Positions 1-8,269 of a DNA stretch of 18,296 nucleotides are shown in pieces. Position 1 is the first letter of the stretch. Every line of letters begins with the position of its first letter. Location of the stretch: positions 1 to 18,296 of the forward strand of contig JBLRWS010000047.1 of NCBI GenBank assembly GCA_047921075.1. The letters run 5' to 3'. The notes beneath the pieces are model-generated. The model saw only the letters and a program-made list of their open reading frames with translations, made no database searches and was not told the origin of the DNA. The position numbers and the translations under genes are program-made. Source of the DNA: JBLRWS01 sp047921075. GTDB taxonomy: Bacteria; Bacteroidota; Rhodothermia; Balneolales; Balneolaceae.

Positions 1-851
1 AACACGTACCGCTTTGGAGTACTGAGGCAACATATCCAGATCAAGCGTATGAATTCGTGCTTCCAGGGTGTTTTGGTAATATGGGACAATTGGGGCCGGG
101 CCGGGTGGCATTATCGGTTCACGAAAAAACAGCACCTCTCCGGAAGCTGACATTCGCAAAAACGTGTTCAGATATACGAATACAAAAACGACGCTATGAT
201 CGGGTGAAATCGAGTATTTATTTTCAAATACATACGCCCACAAAAATGGATCATCTGTTATGGGTGGAAACATCCCGAGCAGTTCACCGGATAGTGAATA
301 TTTTTTTAGTTGATGATTAAACCGATTTTCGAATACGTAATGTCCATTACCAACGGGAATGGCTCGCCACGCTACTTCGGGCATGGGAATAATTGTCTTA
401 TCCTCTGCATCTTCAGGGTTCATAATCGTTACCCGATTATTTACATCATCAAGTACCCATACATTTCCGGATGTCACTTCCTGAACAACATCTACAATCG
501 CGGAAAATTCGCCGGGGCCCCGTTCTCTGCCCGATCCATAGGTATTTACCAATACAGCTTCGGTATTATATTTCTGAATAACGGAGAGATCTTGATTATC
601 GAGATAGATGTAGCCATCTACCCCGAAACGGATATGATTGGAAGCGATATATTCTGCCGATATTCCGGTTTGGACGAATTCGATCTCGTGCCAGTTTCTG
701 GTGGGTGTCACTTGTTCGACAGGATGGATCAGATATGCGTTCTCCAGATCGGTACCAGTGGATGCACCTCTACCAAAAAATAAGGTATAGAGAGGAAAAC
801 GCATGACAAAACGACTACAACAACGAGATTGTATCTAAATCTCCCTCTCAT
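1..851 (-). CDS. Six-bladed beta-propeller protein, 3' end outside window, apparent frameshift near the N-terminus
   Basis: From an ATG at 804 this minus-strand frame stays open to the window edge (268 codons). It reads as a six-bladed beta-propeller protein with RERGPGEF, then VWVLDDVNNRVTIM, the same signature as the propeller at 6636-7874. Started at 804 it has no export signal. A different frame just upstream opens with an ATG at 851-849 that overlaps the MFS stop (ATGA) and reads MRGRFRYNLVVVVVLSC, a good membrane or lipoprotein signal. It joins the propeller frame if one base is added to the A6 run at 775-780. I infer that the true gene starts at 851 and that the run is one base short, by mutation or assembly error. 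Function is unknown; such proteins usually lie at the cell surface. The ATGA overlap implies coupled translation with the transporter. The propeller call is firm and the frameshift likely. Confidence 0.72.
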
Positions 852-2377
852 TCCTCTATCTTTTCATCTAACTTTTCATCCAATATCACCGGATTCTCCG
901 TCTGTTCATCCACCGGCTCTCTCACCAACGCCCACGAAATGGCCGAGAGGCCAACGGTAACGGCGCATACCACAAACAGGATCGATTTGTTATCCACGGC
1001 GGTCATCAAATCCCCAATCGCAAAGCTCGACACCAGCTGCGGCAGCACTACGGACAGGTTGAACAGCCCCATGTAGAGGCCCATCTGGTTCTGCGCAATT
1101 TTTTGAGACATGATGGCAAACGGCAGGCTGATGATGGAGGCCCAGCCGATGCCCACAACGGCCATCAACACGTAGAGTACCCAGGGCGACTCACCCATAA
1201 AGTAGATGGAGGTGTACCCCACCGTCATGATGCCCAGCGCGGAAGCGTGGGTGCGCACCCGGCCGAAGCGGGCGGCCAGCGGCTCCAGCGCCAGCACCGG
1301 AATAATAGCGGCAATCAGGTTCAGCGAAAAGAAGCTCCAGTTTACCGTGTCGCCCACCTGCACATCGGTAAGGCCGGGCATACGATCGTTCACAAACGCG
1401 AAAAAATAGATGAACATACTCTGCACCCCGATCCAGCTGAACGAGTGTGCCGCCAGTACTTTTTGAAAACCGATTTTTCCCGCTTCCTCTTTCGATTTTC
1501 CCGCTTCCGACTTTAGCAGTGCCTGTGCAATTAACAGCACCGAAAGCGCAAAAGCGAATCCCTCGAACCAATACCCGGGAAATTCCAGGCCGGCCAGCCG
1601 CTTGATGATGGCGTAGATGCCGTACATCAAAAATCCCCATAGTGGACGGATACTGCGCAGAATTTGCATCAAGGAGGCGTCGTTTACACTGGGCGGCGTA
1701 TCGGAATTCTGCTCCCCACTCAGGCTTTTGGCAATATCATCTTCGCTTTCGCCGTACCGGCCAAGGTATTTCGGCTCTTTGATGAACAGCGGAGGTATGA
1801 CGGAGAAGAGAAAAACCAGCACCACCCCGAAATAGATCAGAAAAATATTGCCCAGCGTTGCCCCGATTGCGTACGAGAGCACACCGAACGATCCCGAAAT
1901 GGTCTGCATCCAGGTGTACCCTTTGGTACGCTCACGCCCTTCCGGTGTCACATCGGCAATGATGGAGCGGGTGGGATTAAACGAAACATTGATCGAAAGA
2001 TCGAGCACCATAGAGATCAGAATGGCGATGCCCAGCACCGTTTCGAGCCCCATTCCGGCCTGGATCACCCCGATGTTGGGCAGCGCCAGCAGCATCAGCG
2101 ATGCGAGCACCCCGCCCACCACGATAAATACCCGGCGCCGGCCGTTCATCACCCAGACGTTATCACTGATAATACCGATGATTACCTGCCCCAGAATTCC
2201 GGCAATTGGCCCGGTAGCCCAGACCAGCCCCACATCGGCAATGTCGAGCCCGTACTGGAACGTCAGCAGCCAACTGAGTGCGGCAATCTGCACGGAGAGG
2301 GCAAACCCCATCGCCGTGGCAGGCAAGGCAAGCAGCGCGTAAAATGAATTGGAGAGCCGTTTCTGAATATCAAGCAT
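848..2377 (-). CDS. MFS transporter, GPH/SLC45-like (probable sugar:cation symporter)
   Basis: This 509-aa protein has about 12 hydrophobic segments and is an inner-membrane transporter of the major facilitator superfamily. The loop after the second helix, residues 68-82, reads GIISDNVWVMNGRRR. This is the motif A variant seen in the GPH and SLC45/sucrose-transporter branch, where an aspartate and a triple arginine follow the G-x-x-S-D start. A long hydrophilic central loop, about residues 200-240, separates the two halves, and the C-terminal tail is acidic. Relatives move disaccharides or other glycosides with protons or sodium; the substrate here cannot be read from sequence. Its stop codon overlaps the likely start of the beta-propeller gene downstream. 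The gene diverges from the amidohydrolase at 2585 across a 207-bp gap. No Shine-Dalgarno sequence precedes the ATG. Family call firm, substrate open. Confidence 0.85.
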   Translation of the reverse strand: MLDIQKRLSNSFYALLALPATAMGFALSVQIAALSWLLTFQYGLDIADVGLVWATGPIAGILGQVIIGIISDNVWVMNGRRRVFIVVGGVLASLMLLALPNIGVIQAGMGLETVLGIAILISMVLDLSINVSFNPTRSIIADVTPEGRERTKGYTWMQTISGSFGVLSYAIGATLGNIFLIYFGVVLVFLFSVIPPLFIKEPKYLGRYGESEDDIAKSLSGEQNSDTPPSVNDASLMQILRSIRPLWGFLMYGIYAIIKRLAGLEFPGYWFEGFAFALSVLLIAQALLKSEAGKSKEEAGKIGFQKVLAAHSFSWIGVQSMFIYFFAFVNDRMPGLTDVQVGDTVNWSFFSLNLIAAIIPVLALEPLAARFGRVRTHASALGIMTVGYTSIYFMGESPWVLYVLMAVVGIGWASIISLPFAIMSQKIAQNQMGLYMGLFNLSVVLPQLVSSFAIGDLMTAVDNKSILFVVCAVTVGLSAISWALVREPVDEQTENPVILDEKLDEKIEE

Positions 2378-2584
2378 GTTGCGTAATCGGTTAGTATTGG
2401 CCGGATGAGGTGCCCCGGCATCGGGGTGTAGCGCCCGAACGATAGCAAATACCGACTGAAAATCATAGCACAGCGCGGCAGACGATGCGGGCCTTTTTCA
2501 TAATTTCTTACAATTTCGTTTCCCGATTCTCAACAACTTTTGGTACCATAGGGGCTCTACCATTAAATCATGTGATCCAACCGT

Positions 2585-5500
2585 ATGAAATCTCTCTCTT
2601 TACTTGCTCTTTCCCTGATACTCACCCTGCCACTTGCAGCACAGAACGGCGATGATAAATGGGATGTAACCCAGCATCGTGCCGATTTTACCGAACTCAG
2701 CTTTGAAACCAGCGAAGGCACCTGGATGAATGTGGATGTAAGCCCCGACGGACGCGAGATTGTGTTCGACCTGCTCGGCAATATCTATCTGATGCCGCTA
2801 TCGGGAGGTGAGGCCACGATTCTTCGTGAGGGCCTTTCCTATGATGTTCAGCCACGCTTTAGCCCTGATGGCACCAAAATATCGTTTACCAGTGATGCCG
2901 GCGGAGGCGATAACATCTGGGTGATGAACCGCGACGGTTCCGATGCCCGGCAGGTAACCAACGAAAGTTTTCGCCTGCTGAACAACGCCTTCTGGACGCC
3001 CGATGGCAACTATCTGGTTGCCCGCAAACATTTTACCTCGGCCCGTTCGCTCGGTGCCGGCGAGATTTGGATGTATCACATTACCGGCGGTTCGGGCATT
3101 CAGCTCACCGAACGCCCCAACGATCAGCAGGATAAAGGCCAGCCGTTCGTCTCACCCGACGGCCGTTACGTTTACTACAGCCAGGATGTCTATCCCGGTG
3201 GCTTTTTTCAGTATAACAAAGATCCCAACAGCCAAATTTATGTCATCAACCGGTACGACCGCGACGAAGGATCGATTGAGCGCGTAACCGGAGGGCCGGG
3301 CGGCGCCATCTCCCCCACCCTGTCACCCGACGGCAATAAACTCGCATTTGTGAAGCGGGTACGCACAAAATCGGTGCTCTACATCCGCGACCTGGAAACC
3401 GGCGTCGAACGGCCGGTGTTCGACAATATGAGCCCTGATCAGCAGCAGGCCTGGGCTATTTTTGGCCCCTATACCAACATGAGCTGGACACCCGACGGAA
3501 ACCACCTCGTTTTCTGGGCGCAGGGCGGCATCCACCGGCTAAACACCGACACCTACGAAGTTCAGGAGATTCCGTTCACGGCTACGGTGAATCACACCAT
3601 TGCGGATGTGGTCCATTTTGAATTTGACCCCGCACCCGACACGTTTACGGCCCAGGCCATCCGGCATGCCGTCACCTCACCCGATGGCCGCATCTTGGTC
3701 TTTAACGCTGCAGGCTATCTGTGGAAGAAAGACCTTCCCAACGGAACACCGCAGCGGCTTACCGAAGAGGCCAACCTGGAATTTGAACCCGCCTTTTCTC
3801 CCAATGGCAATCTGCTGGCGTACGTAACCTGGAGCGACGAAGAATTTGGAGCGATCAAAACCCTGCGTCTCGACCGGCGGAATGCACGGCCGCAGACGAT
3901 CACCACGGAAAAAGGAATCTATCGCCAGCCCTCTTTCTCGCCCAACGGAGAGACCATCGTCTTCCGGCGCGAATCGGGCAATAACCATCAGGGCCATGCC
4001 CACACTCAAAACACCGGAATTTTTACCATGCCGGCCGCCGGCGGGGAGATGAAAAAACTCCGCGATGGTGGAAGCACACCCGTATTTACGGCGGATGGAA
4101 ATCGCATTTTCTATCAGGCACGAACCAATTTTCGCAGTATGGACCTGAACGGCCAGGATGAGCGGCACCACTTCCGTTCGCAATATGCGCTCGGCTTTAC
4201 GCCCAGCCCCGACAACCGCTGGATCGCCTTTCACGAGCTCTATAAGGTGTACATCGCACCGATGCCGCAGGTAGGCTCCAACATCTCACTAAGCGCAAAC
4301 ACCCGCGCCATACCGGTTACCCATGTGGCCCGCGATGCCGGGTACAACCTGCACTGGTCGGGCGATGGCAGCAAACTGCACTGGACCCTGGGCGAGGAGT
4401 ATTTTTCCGTAGAGCTGAACGAGGCCTTTGAGTTTCTAAATGGGGATCTGAACGACGAGCTGCCCCTGGGCAGCAACGAAGGCATCCGGATCGGCCTGGA
4501 GCTTGAAACCGATAAGCCCTCCGGCGTAGTGGCATTCACCAATGCCCGCATCATTACCATGAACGGCGATGAGGTCATTGAAAACGGAACGGTGGTGGTG
4601 CGCGATAACCGTATTGAGTCGATTGGGCGAACCGGACAAGTATCCGTGCCGGGCGGTGCATTTGTGGTAGATGCAACCGGCCACACGATTATGCCCGGCC
4701 TGGTAGATGCGCACGCCCATATCGGCAACTTCCGCGAAGGGCTGAGCCCGAACCAGCAGTGGGAGTATTTTGCGAATCTTGGATACGGCGTAACCTCCGT
4801 TCACGATCCGTCATCAAACACCGAAATGATCTTTTCACAAGCAGAGATGATACGATCCGGCAACATGACCGGCCCCCGTATTTTCTCAACCGGGCGGATT
4901 CTGTATGGCGCCGAAAACGTGCAGAAAACCGTGATCAACAATCTGGAGGATGCCCGCTCGGCCATTCGCCGTACCAAGGCGTTTGGCGCCACCTCGGTAA
5001 AGAGCTACAACCAGCCGCGCCGCGAACAGCGCCAGCAGGTTCTGCAGGCCGCTCGTGAATTGGGTGTAAACGTAGTGCCCGAGGGCGGATCCACCTTTTT
5101 TCACAACATGAATATGATTCTGGACGGTCATACCGGTATCGAGCATAACGTACCGATCTACCCGCTCTACAACGATGTACTGACGCTCTGGAGCGCCAGC
5201 GATGTGGGATACACCCCTACCCTTTCTGTAAATTACGGAAGTATGAGCGGCGAGTACTACTGGTACCAGCACACCAACATCTGGGAGAAAGAGCGGCTGC
5301 TCACGTTCACGCCACGCGGTATTGTAGATTCCAGATCACGCCACAGAACCATGGTGCCGTATGAGGAGTATGAAATCGGCCACTTCCAAAGCGCTGCAGC
5401 AGCAAAAGAACTGCACGATCGGGGGATCACCGTAAACATCGGCGGGCACGGACAGCTTCAGGGGCTTGCTGCACACTGGGAAATATGGATGTTTACGCAG

Positions 5501-5836
5501 GGTGGTATGAGCAACCATGACGCCCTCCGGACAGCCACCATTAATCCGGCCACTTACATTGGCATGGGCGATCACTTCGGCTCTCTGGAACCCGGTAAAC
5601 TGGCCGATCTGATCGTGATTGACGGCAATCCGCTTGACGATATCTTTGACACCGAAAATGTGGTGTACACCATGATGAACGGACGTCTTTATGATGCATC
5701 AACCATGAACGAAATCGGTCATCATCCGCGAGAACGGATGCCCTTCTGGTGGGAGCGCGAAGGGTACAGCGAGCAGTTCGACTGGCACGCGATTATTGAA
5801 GCCGATGCGGATGGGCATCATGTGAATGGGCATTAA
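2585..5836 (+). CDS. Exported TolB/PD40 beta-propeller fused to amidohydrolase
   Basis: This 1083-aa protein starts with a signal peptide (MKSLSLLALSLILTLPLAAQ), so it should act in the periplasm or at the surface. Residues about 45-640 carry around a dozen PD40/TolB-type repeats, with cores such as VSPDGREIVF, FSPDGTKISF, LSPDGNKLAF and FSPNGETIVF, enough for two propellers. Residues about 650-1055 are a metal-dependent amidohydrolase barrel: HAH at 710-712, K806 (the likely carboxylated lysine), GIEHN with H854, and the C-terminal IGMGDHFGSLEPGKLADLIV block. Two usual ligands differ: E833 (PEGGS) sits where the strand-5 histidine is expected, and H955 (GGHGQ) where the strand-8 aspartate is expected. 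I recall the same substitutions in other TolB-amidohydrolase fusions. The substrate is unknown; peptides or N-acyl amino acids are plausible. It is a single gene, convergent with the locus at 6017. Confidence 0.9.
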   Translation: MKSLSLLALSLILTLPLAAQNGDDKWDVTQHRADFTELSFETSEGTWMNVDVSPDGREIVFDLLGNIYLMPLSGGEATILREGLSYDVQPRFSPDGTKISFTSDAGGGDNIWVMNRDGSDARQVTNESFRLLNNAFWTPDGNYLVARKHFTSARSLGAGEIWMYHITGGSGIQLTERPNDQQDKGQPFVSPDGRYVYYSQDVYPGGFFQYNKDPNSQIYVINRYDRDEGSIERVTGGPGGAISPTLSPDGNKLAFVKRVRTKSVLYIRDLETGVERPVFDNMSPDQQQAWAIFGPYTNMSWTPDGNHLVFWAQGGIHRLNTDTYEVQEIPFTATVNHTIADVVHFEFDPAPDTFTAQAIRHAVTSPDGRILVFNAAGYLWKKDLPNGTPQRLTEEANLEFEPAFSPNGNLLAYVTWSDEEFGAIKTLRLDRRNARPQTITTEKGIYRQPSFSPNGETIVFRRESGNNHQGHAHTQNTGIFTMPAAGGEMKKLRDGGSTPVFTADGNRIFYQARTNFRSMDLNGQDERHHFRSQYALGFTPSPDNRWIAFHELYKVYIAPMPQVGSNISLSANTRAIPVTHVARDAGYNLHWSGDGSKLHWTLGEEYFSVELNEAFEFLNGDLNDELPLGSNEGIRIGLELETDKPSGVVAFTNARIITMNGDEVIENGTVVVRDNRIESIGRTGQVSVPGGAFVVDATGHTIMPGLVDAHAHIGNFREGLSPNQQWEYFANLGYGVTSVHDPSSNTEMIFSQAEMIRSGNMTGPRIFSTGRILYGAENVQKTVINNLEDARSAIRRTKAFGATSVKSYNQPRREQRQQVLQAARELGVNVVPEGGSTFFHNMNMILDGHTGIEHNVPIYPLYNDVLTLWSASDVGYTPTLSVNYGSMSGEYYWYQHTNIWEKERLLTFTPRGIVDSRSRHRTMVPYEEYEIGHFQSAAAAKELHDRGITVNIGGHGQLQGLAAHWEIWMFTQGGMSNHDALRTATINPATYIGMGDHFGSLEPGKLADLIVIDGNPLDDIFDTENVVYTMMNGRLYDASTMNEIGHHPRERMPFWWEREGYSEQFDWHAIIEADADGHHVNGH

Positions 5837-5863
5837 AAAATACATTCAGAAATTAAATGAGAT

Positions 5864-5903
5864 CTGACAGCGTACTCCGCTCTAATTGCGGAGTTCCTGT
5901 CAG
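5864..5903. terminator. Strong hairpin after the amidohydrolase, possible terminator
   Basis: Arms CTGACAG plus ACTCCGC (5864-5870, 5874-5880) pair with GCGGAGT plus CTGTCAG (5888-5894, 5897-5903) around a 7-nt loop, with a small internal loop (CGT opposite TC). It lies 27 nt after the stop codon, between convergent genes. No T-run follows on either strand, so it is a weak intrinsic terminator by the usual rule; it may protect the 3' end or act with Rho. Confidence 0.4.
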
Positions 5904-6016
5904 CATCTATTCTGACTGATAATGAGGCGGGCGTTGCCCTGCCACCCTATGATCAGGGTACAAACCGCCACCATTCGGGCAGAATTCCACCCATCAAGTG
6001 TATCAAAATACATTTC

Positions 6017-6617
6017 TTATTCAATTGAAGAATTATACCCCATTCTTTCTAACACCTCTTCTGCCGGGGAATTTTTCACAAATTCATAAAACTCTTGAAT
6101 CTCAAACTGTCCGGTTATCTTTTCAATAAGGGTTTGAGAATTTTTCATATTGCTTATGTTTAAACCTATTAAGCTTGTTTCATGCTCTTCACGAATTAAC
6201 AGCAGTTGTGGTGTAGATGCGGCTCCTGATGCATAATTAATAACCCCAAGATTGAACGTTCCACCGCCGGTAATCAGTTCATTGTAAGGACCTGTATGAT
6301 CAAGGTATCTCCTGCCGGTATTTCCAGAAACATCCGCCGATATTCCGGTTGCAATAAAATTTATTGAATTCGCCGAAAGCACCGTATTTAACTCGTCTTT
6401 AAATATAGGTTACCATTTTATGCGTGTCATCATTATTTGAAAACGGACAAGTAGATGAGCCGATAAACACAAAGCGCAGATACGAACCACCTGAAAGATC
6501 AATGGTGGGTTCTGTAACTCTCTTATTGAAAGGGTGCCCGTCACTTCCATAAAAAATACCAATTATAAAAAGTAATATAGCTATGCAGGCAAGGTATAAA
6601 ATCCGTTCTACGTTCAT
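6017..6617 (-). pseudogene. Membrane-anchored thioredoxin-like protein with CPFS motif, split by a one-base frameshift
   Basis: Two reading frames together make one thioredoxin-like protein of about 199 aa. The first (6617 to 6399) starts at an ATG with GGAG at good spacing. It has one membrane segment (residues 7-24), then LRFVFIGSSTCPFSNN, and ends early at a TAA. The second frame, usable from about 6408, reads IFKDELNTVLSANSINFIAT and continues through GRRYLDHTGPYNELITGGG to ASTPQLLLI, the cis-proline-type motif of the fold. Removing one base, for example from the GG at 6408-6409, joins them without a stop. The active site is C57-P-F-S60, so the resolving cysteine is a serine. It lies 18 nt after the propeller lipoprotein gene, in the same operon. 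It may be a real pseudogene, an assembly error or, less likely, programmed frameshifting. The family call is from the motifs. Confidence 0.75.
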
Positions 6618-6635
6618 AGTCTTCTCCGGTACGGT

Positions 6636-7874
6636 TTATTCAATTAAACGTTCACTACCCACCCAGTAGAGTGTTCCCTGCTCGTTGACTACCAGTCCGT
6701 TGTCAACAACGCTGATTGCCCTTGCACTATTTATTTCACGGATACTATCTGTGCCAAGGTCGTACAGCTCATGACTACCAACATTAAAAAGATAATACGA
6801 AGACCACTCACTACCTTCAGCCCTACCTAATTCCCATTGCATATCTCTTCGTTCCTTTTTCTGGATAAGCAGCCATTGGTCATCAATAGCAATGGTAGCA
6901 GATAAACCTGAGTTATCGTTATGCCTGTACCGACCCATGTAGCGATTTCCGGGGCCTTCTTTCAAGTCGTAATATCCCTGCAAATAGCCGGGTACCCTGT
7001 ATTTCCCGGCTAATTCCCCTTCAAAATTATACAGATAGATGTAGGGAAAGAAATTGAATACTACGGCATGAAATTCATATTTGGGAAATGAGCGTACCGT
7101 GCTATAAGAATGGATGGCCCTGCCAACAACCGGGTGCCAGTATTGGTAAGGCTGGCCAAAGGATTGTACAACTTCACCATCGCTGTTCAATTGGTATATG
7201 GTATGTTCTATGCCTTCAGAGTCAACACTCAGATCAGAACTGAATCCCGGACGCCCCAAGGCCATTAATTTATCACCCAAAGGGGCTATTGAATAATTGC
7301 CACTCCATTCCGTGCTTATCGTAGATTCGTACATACACTTACCCAACTGACAATCAAACACAGAAATTCTAAACCCTTCCATGGCAACATAGGCGCGCTT
7401 ATTATAAACCTGCATTTCCTGCGTAAAAAAAATATCTCCCGGGCCGCGTCCTTGCGGTGCCAGGCTAACATACTTGTCTTCAAGCAAGTCATATTGAAAA
7501 AATCGATTATCATACTTGTCCAGAAAAAGCAGCGAGGTTTCGTCTAAAGACGCTACGCCAATTTCGTCGGAATTGGATACAATTAGTGACAGCTCTTTTT
7601 CATTAAAAACTTGGCTTTCATCGTTGAGAAAACGGTAGAGCAGCTGTAAATTTTCAGGTAAACTGTCGAGAATATCCGCCGCATCTCGCAGTTCTAATTC
7701 AATAGCATCTACATCGGAATGTGGCATAAACCTCGGAATAGGATGCGGGATAAATTCTTCATCATACGGAGCCATGCCATCGGCAGTCACATTGTCGGGG
7801 TAAATTTCAGGTTCCGATGAACATGAAAAGATTAAAACGGAAATAAAAAATATCTTTGATCTGTTGTAAAGCAT
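6636..7874 (-). CDS. Six-bladed beta-propeller lipoprotein (BF3831-like type)
   Basis: I start this 412-aa protein at the ATG at 7874 rather than at an in-frame TTG at 7895, because the ATG gives a clean lipoprotein signal: MLYNRSKIFFISVLIFSC, with the lipid-anchored cysteine at 18. The mature part reads as a beta-propeller. Residues 142-147 are GRGPGD, the hallmark shared with the propeller at 1-851, followed by strands such as RAYVAMEGFRISVFD and IYLYNFEGELAGKYR. Two cysteines, C174 and C180, could form a disulfide. The function of the family is not established; in Bacteroidota such lipoproteins often lie beside short secreted peptides. Here the gene is preceded by the six-cysteine peptide gene and followed closely by the thioredoxin-like gene. 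A terminator-like hairpin just upstream probably lowers its expression relative to the peptide. Confidence 0.82.
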   Translation of the reverse strand: MLYNRSKIFFISVLIFSCSSEPEIYPDNVTADGMAPYDEEFIPHPIPRFMPHSDVDAIELELRDAADILDSLPENLQLLYRFLNDESQVFNEKELSLIVSNSDEIGVASLDETSLLFLDKYDNRFFQYDLLEDKYVSLAPQGRGPGDIFFTQEMQVYNKRAYVAMEGFRISVFDCQLGKCMYESTISTEWSGNYSIAPLGDKLMALGRPGFSSDLSVDSEGIEHTIYQLNSDGEVVQSFGQPYQYWHPVVGRAIHSYSTVRSFPKYEFHAVVFNFFPYIYLYNFEGELAGKYRVPGYLQGYYDLKEGPGNRYMGRYRHNDNSGLSATIAIDDQWLLIQKKERRDMQWELGRAEGSEWSSYYLFNVGSHELYDLGTDSIREINSARAISVVDNGLVVNEQGTLYWVGSERLIE

Positions 7875-7902
7875 TGAGCTAAATGATTGATACAAAGTTA
7901 AA

Positions 7903-7927
7903 GCCCTAAGCGCCCAACGCTTAGGGC
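7903..7927 (-). terminator. Hairpin between peptide and propeller genes, likely partial terminator
   Basis: GCCCTAAGCG and CGCTTAGGGC form a perfect 10-bp stem with a 5-nt loop. Read on the minus strand it is followed by TTTAACTTTG, a T-rich tail. It starts 30 nt after the peptide stop and lies 28 nt before the lipoprotein ATG, so it should end most transcripts after the peptide gene and let some through. The tail also contains TAACTTTG, which fits the Bacteroidota -7 box TAnnTTTG, but I see no -33 TTG at normal spacing. Confidence 0.65.
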
Positions 7928-7957
7928 CGTGTTGATCGGGCTACATTTATAAAAACT

Positions 7958-8185
7958 TTAATTCTCTCCAACTTCTGACGCACAATGCGATTCTCCACAC
8001 CCCCAAGGAGCCCATGTACAGCATGTTTGAGCTTCTGTCGGCTGGCAATATCCTGGCGAAGAAGTACAGGCATAACCATTAAAATTATCGCCACCAGGAT
8101 CTGTTGCGCTTCCAATAGACACCCCTGCGAATAGAAATGCAACCATTACCGTTAATGTAATTAGTACTTTAAGTATTGTTTCCAT
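7958..8185 (-). CDS. Small secreted six-cysteine peptide, knottin-like Cys order
   Basis: This is a 75-aa precursor. Residues 1-27 are a signal peptide (hydrophobic core LITLTVMVAFLFAGVSI, probable cleavage after GSA). The mature part of about 48 aa is rich in Gly, Pro and Trp and has six cysteines: C40, C47, C55, C56, C63, C68, spaced C-x6-C-x7-CC-x6-C-x4-C. That order with a central CC is the inhibitor-cystine-knot framework of many animal and fungal toxins; here it could be convergent or coincidental. I recognise no family. In Bacteroidota the NVEALA peptides occupy a similar place beside propeller lipoproteins, but that motif is absent. It is the first gene of a unit with a propeller lipoprotein and a thioredoxin-like protein, behind its own promoter and palindromic sites. 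Role unknown: signal, bacteriocin-like factor or ligand of the propeller are possible. The in-register signal plus six-Cys pattern makes a real gene likely. Confidence 0.75.
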   Translation of the reverse strand: METILKVLITLTVMVAFLFAGVSIGSATDPGGDNFNGYACTSSPGYCQPTEAQTCCTWAPWGCGESHCASEVGEN

Positions 8186-8220
8186 GTCATCTACATTAAT
8201 TAAAGTTAAGCACCAAAACC

Positions 8221-8249
8221 ATCCTACTCATTGAATGATATTGTATCAA
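8221..8249 (-). promoter_or_regulatory. Sigma70-like promoter of the peptide operon
   Basis: On the minus strand TTGATA (8249-8244, five of six to consensus) and TAGGAT (8226-8221, four of six) are separated by exactly 17 nt. Transcription would start near 8214, about 29 nt before the peptide ATG. The -35 overlaps the 20-bp palindrome by two bases. Whether this phylum uses sigma70-style boxes here is an assumption. Confidence 0.5.
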
Positions 8250-8267
8250 TACGCACATGTGCGTATT
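8248..8267. promoter_or_regulatory. Perfect 20-bp palindromic operator
   Basis: AATACGCACATGTGCGTATT is identical to its reverse complement over all 20 bases. Its centre lies at about -43 from the predicted start of the peptide operon, the length and position of a lux box bound by LuxR-type activators. The nearest candidate binder is the GerE-type HTH protein encoded just upstream. It is not a terminator for that gene: no T-run follows on its strand. Confidence 0.75.
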
Positions 8268-8269
8268 AT

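Noticed and set aside
57..783. Two plus-strand open frames
   Set aside because: They run antisense to the propeller frame, which is open to the window edge and has recognisable propeller motifs; their products look like nothing.
1664..2347. Plus-strand open frame of 227 codons opposite the MFS gene
   Set aside because: Rich in His, Arg and Pro without domains, as expected for the antisense of a membrane protein gene.
2413..2426. CCCCG-GCAT-CGGGG hairpin upstream of the MFS gene
   Set aside because: A 5-bp stem alone, with no T-run and no known leader features; likely chance in GC-rich DNA.
7958..8185. The peptide as a member of the NVEALA family
   Set aside because: The position beside a propeller lipoprotein fits, but the NVEALA motif is not present.
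8248..8267. The palindrome as an intrinsic terminator of the LuxR-type gene
   Set aside because: On that gene's strand it is followed by GATACAATA, not a T-run, and it sits at a promoter with a second copy at two helix turns.
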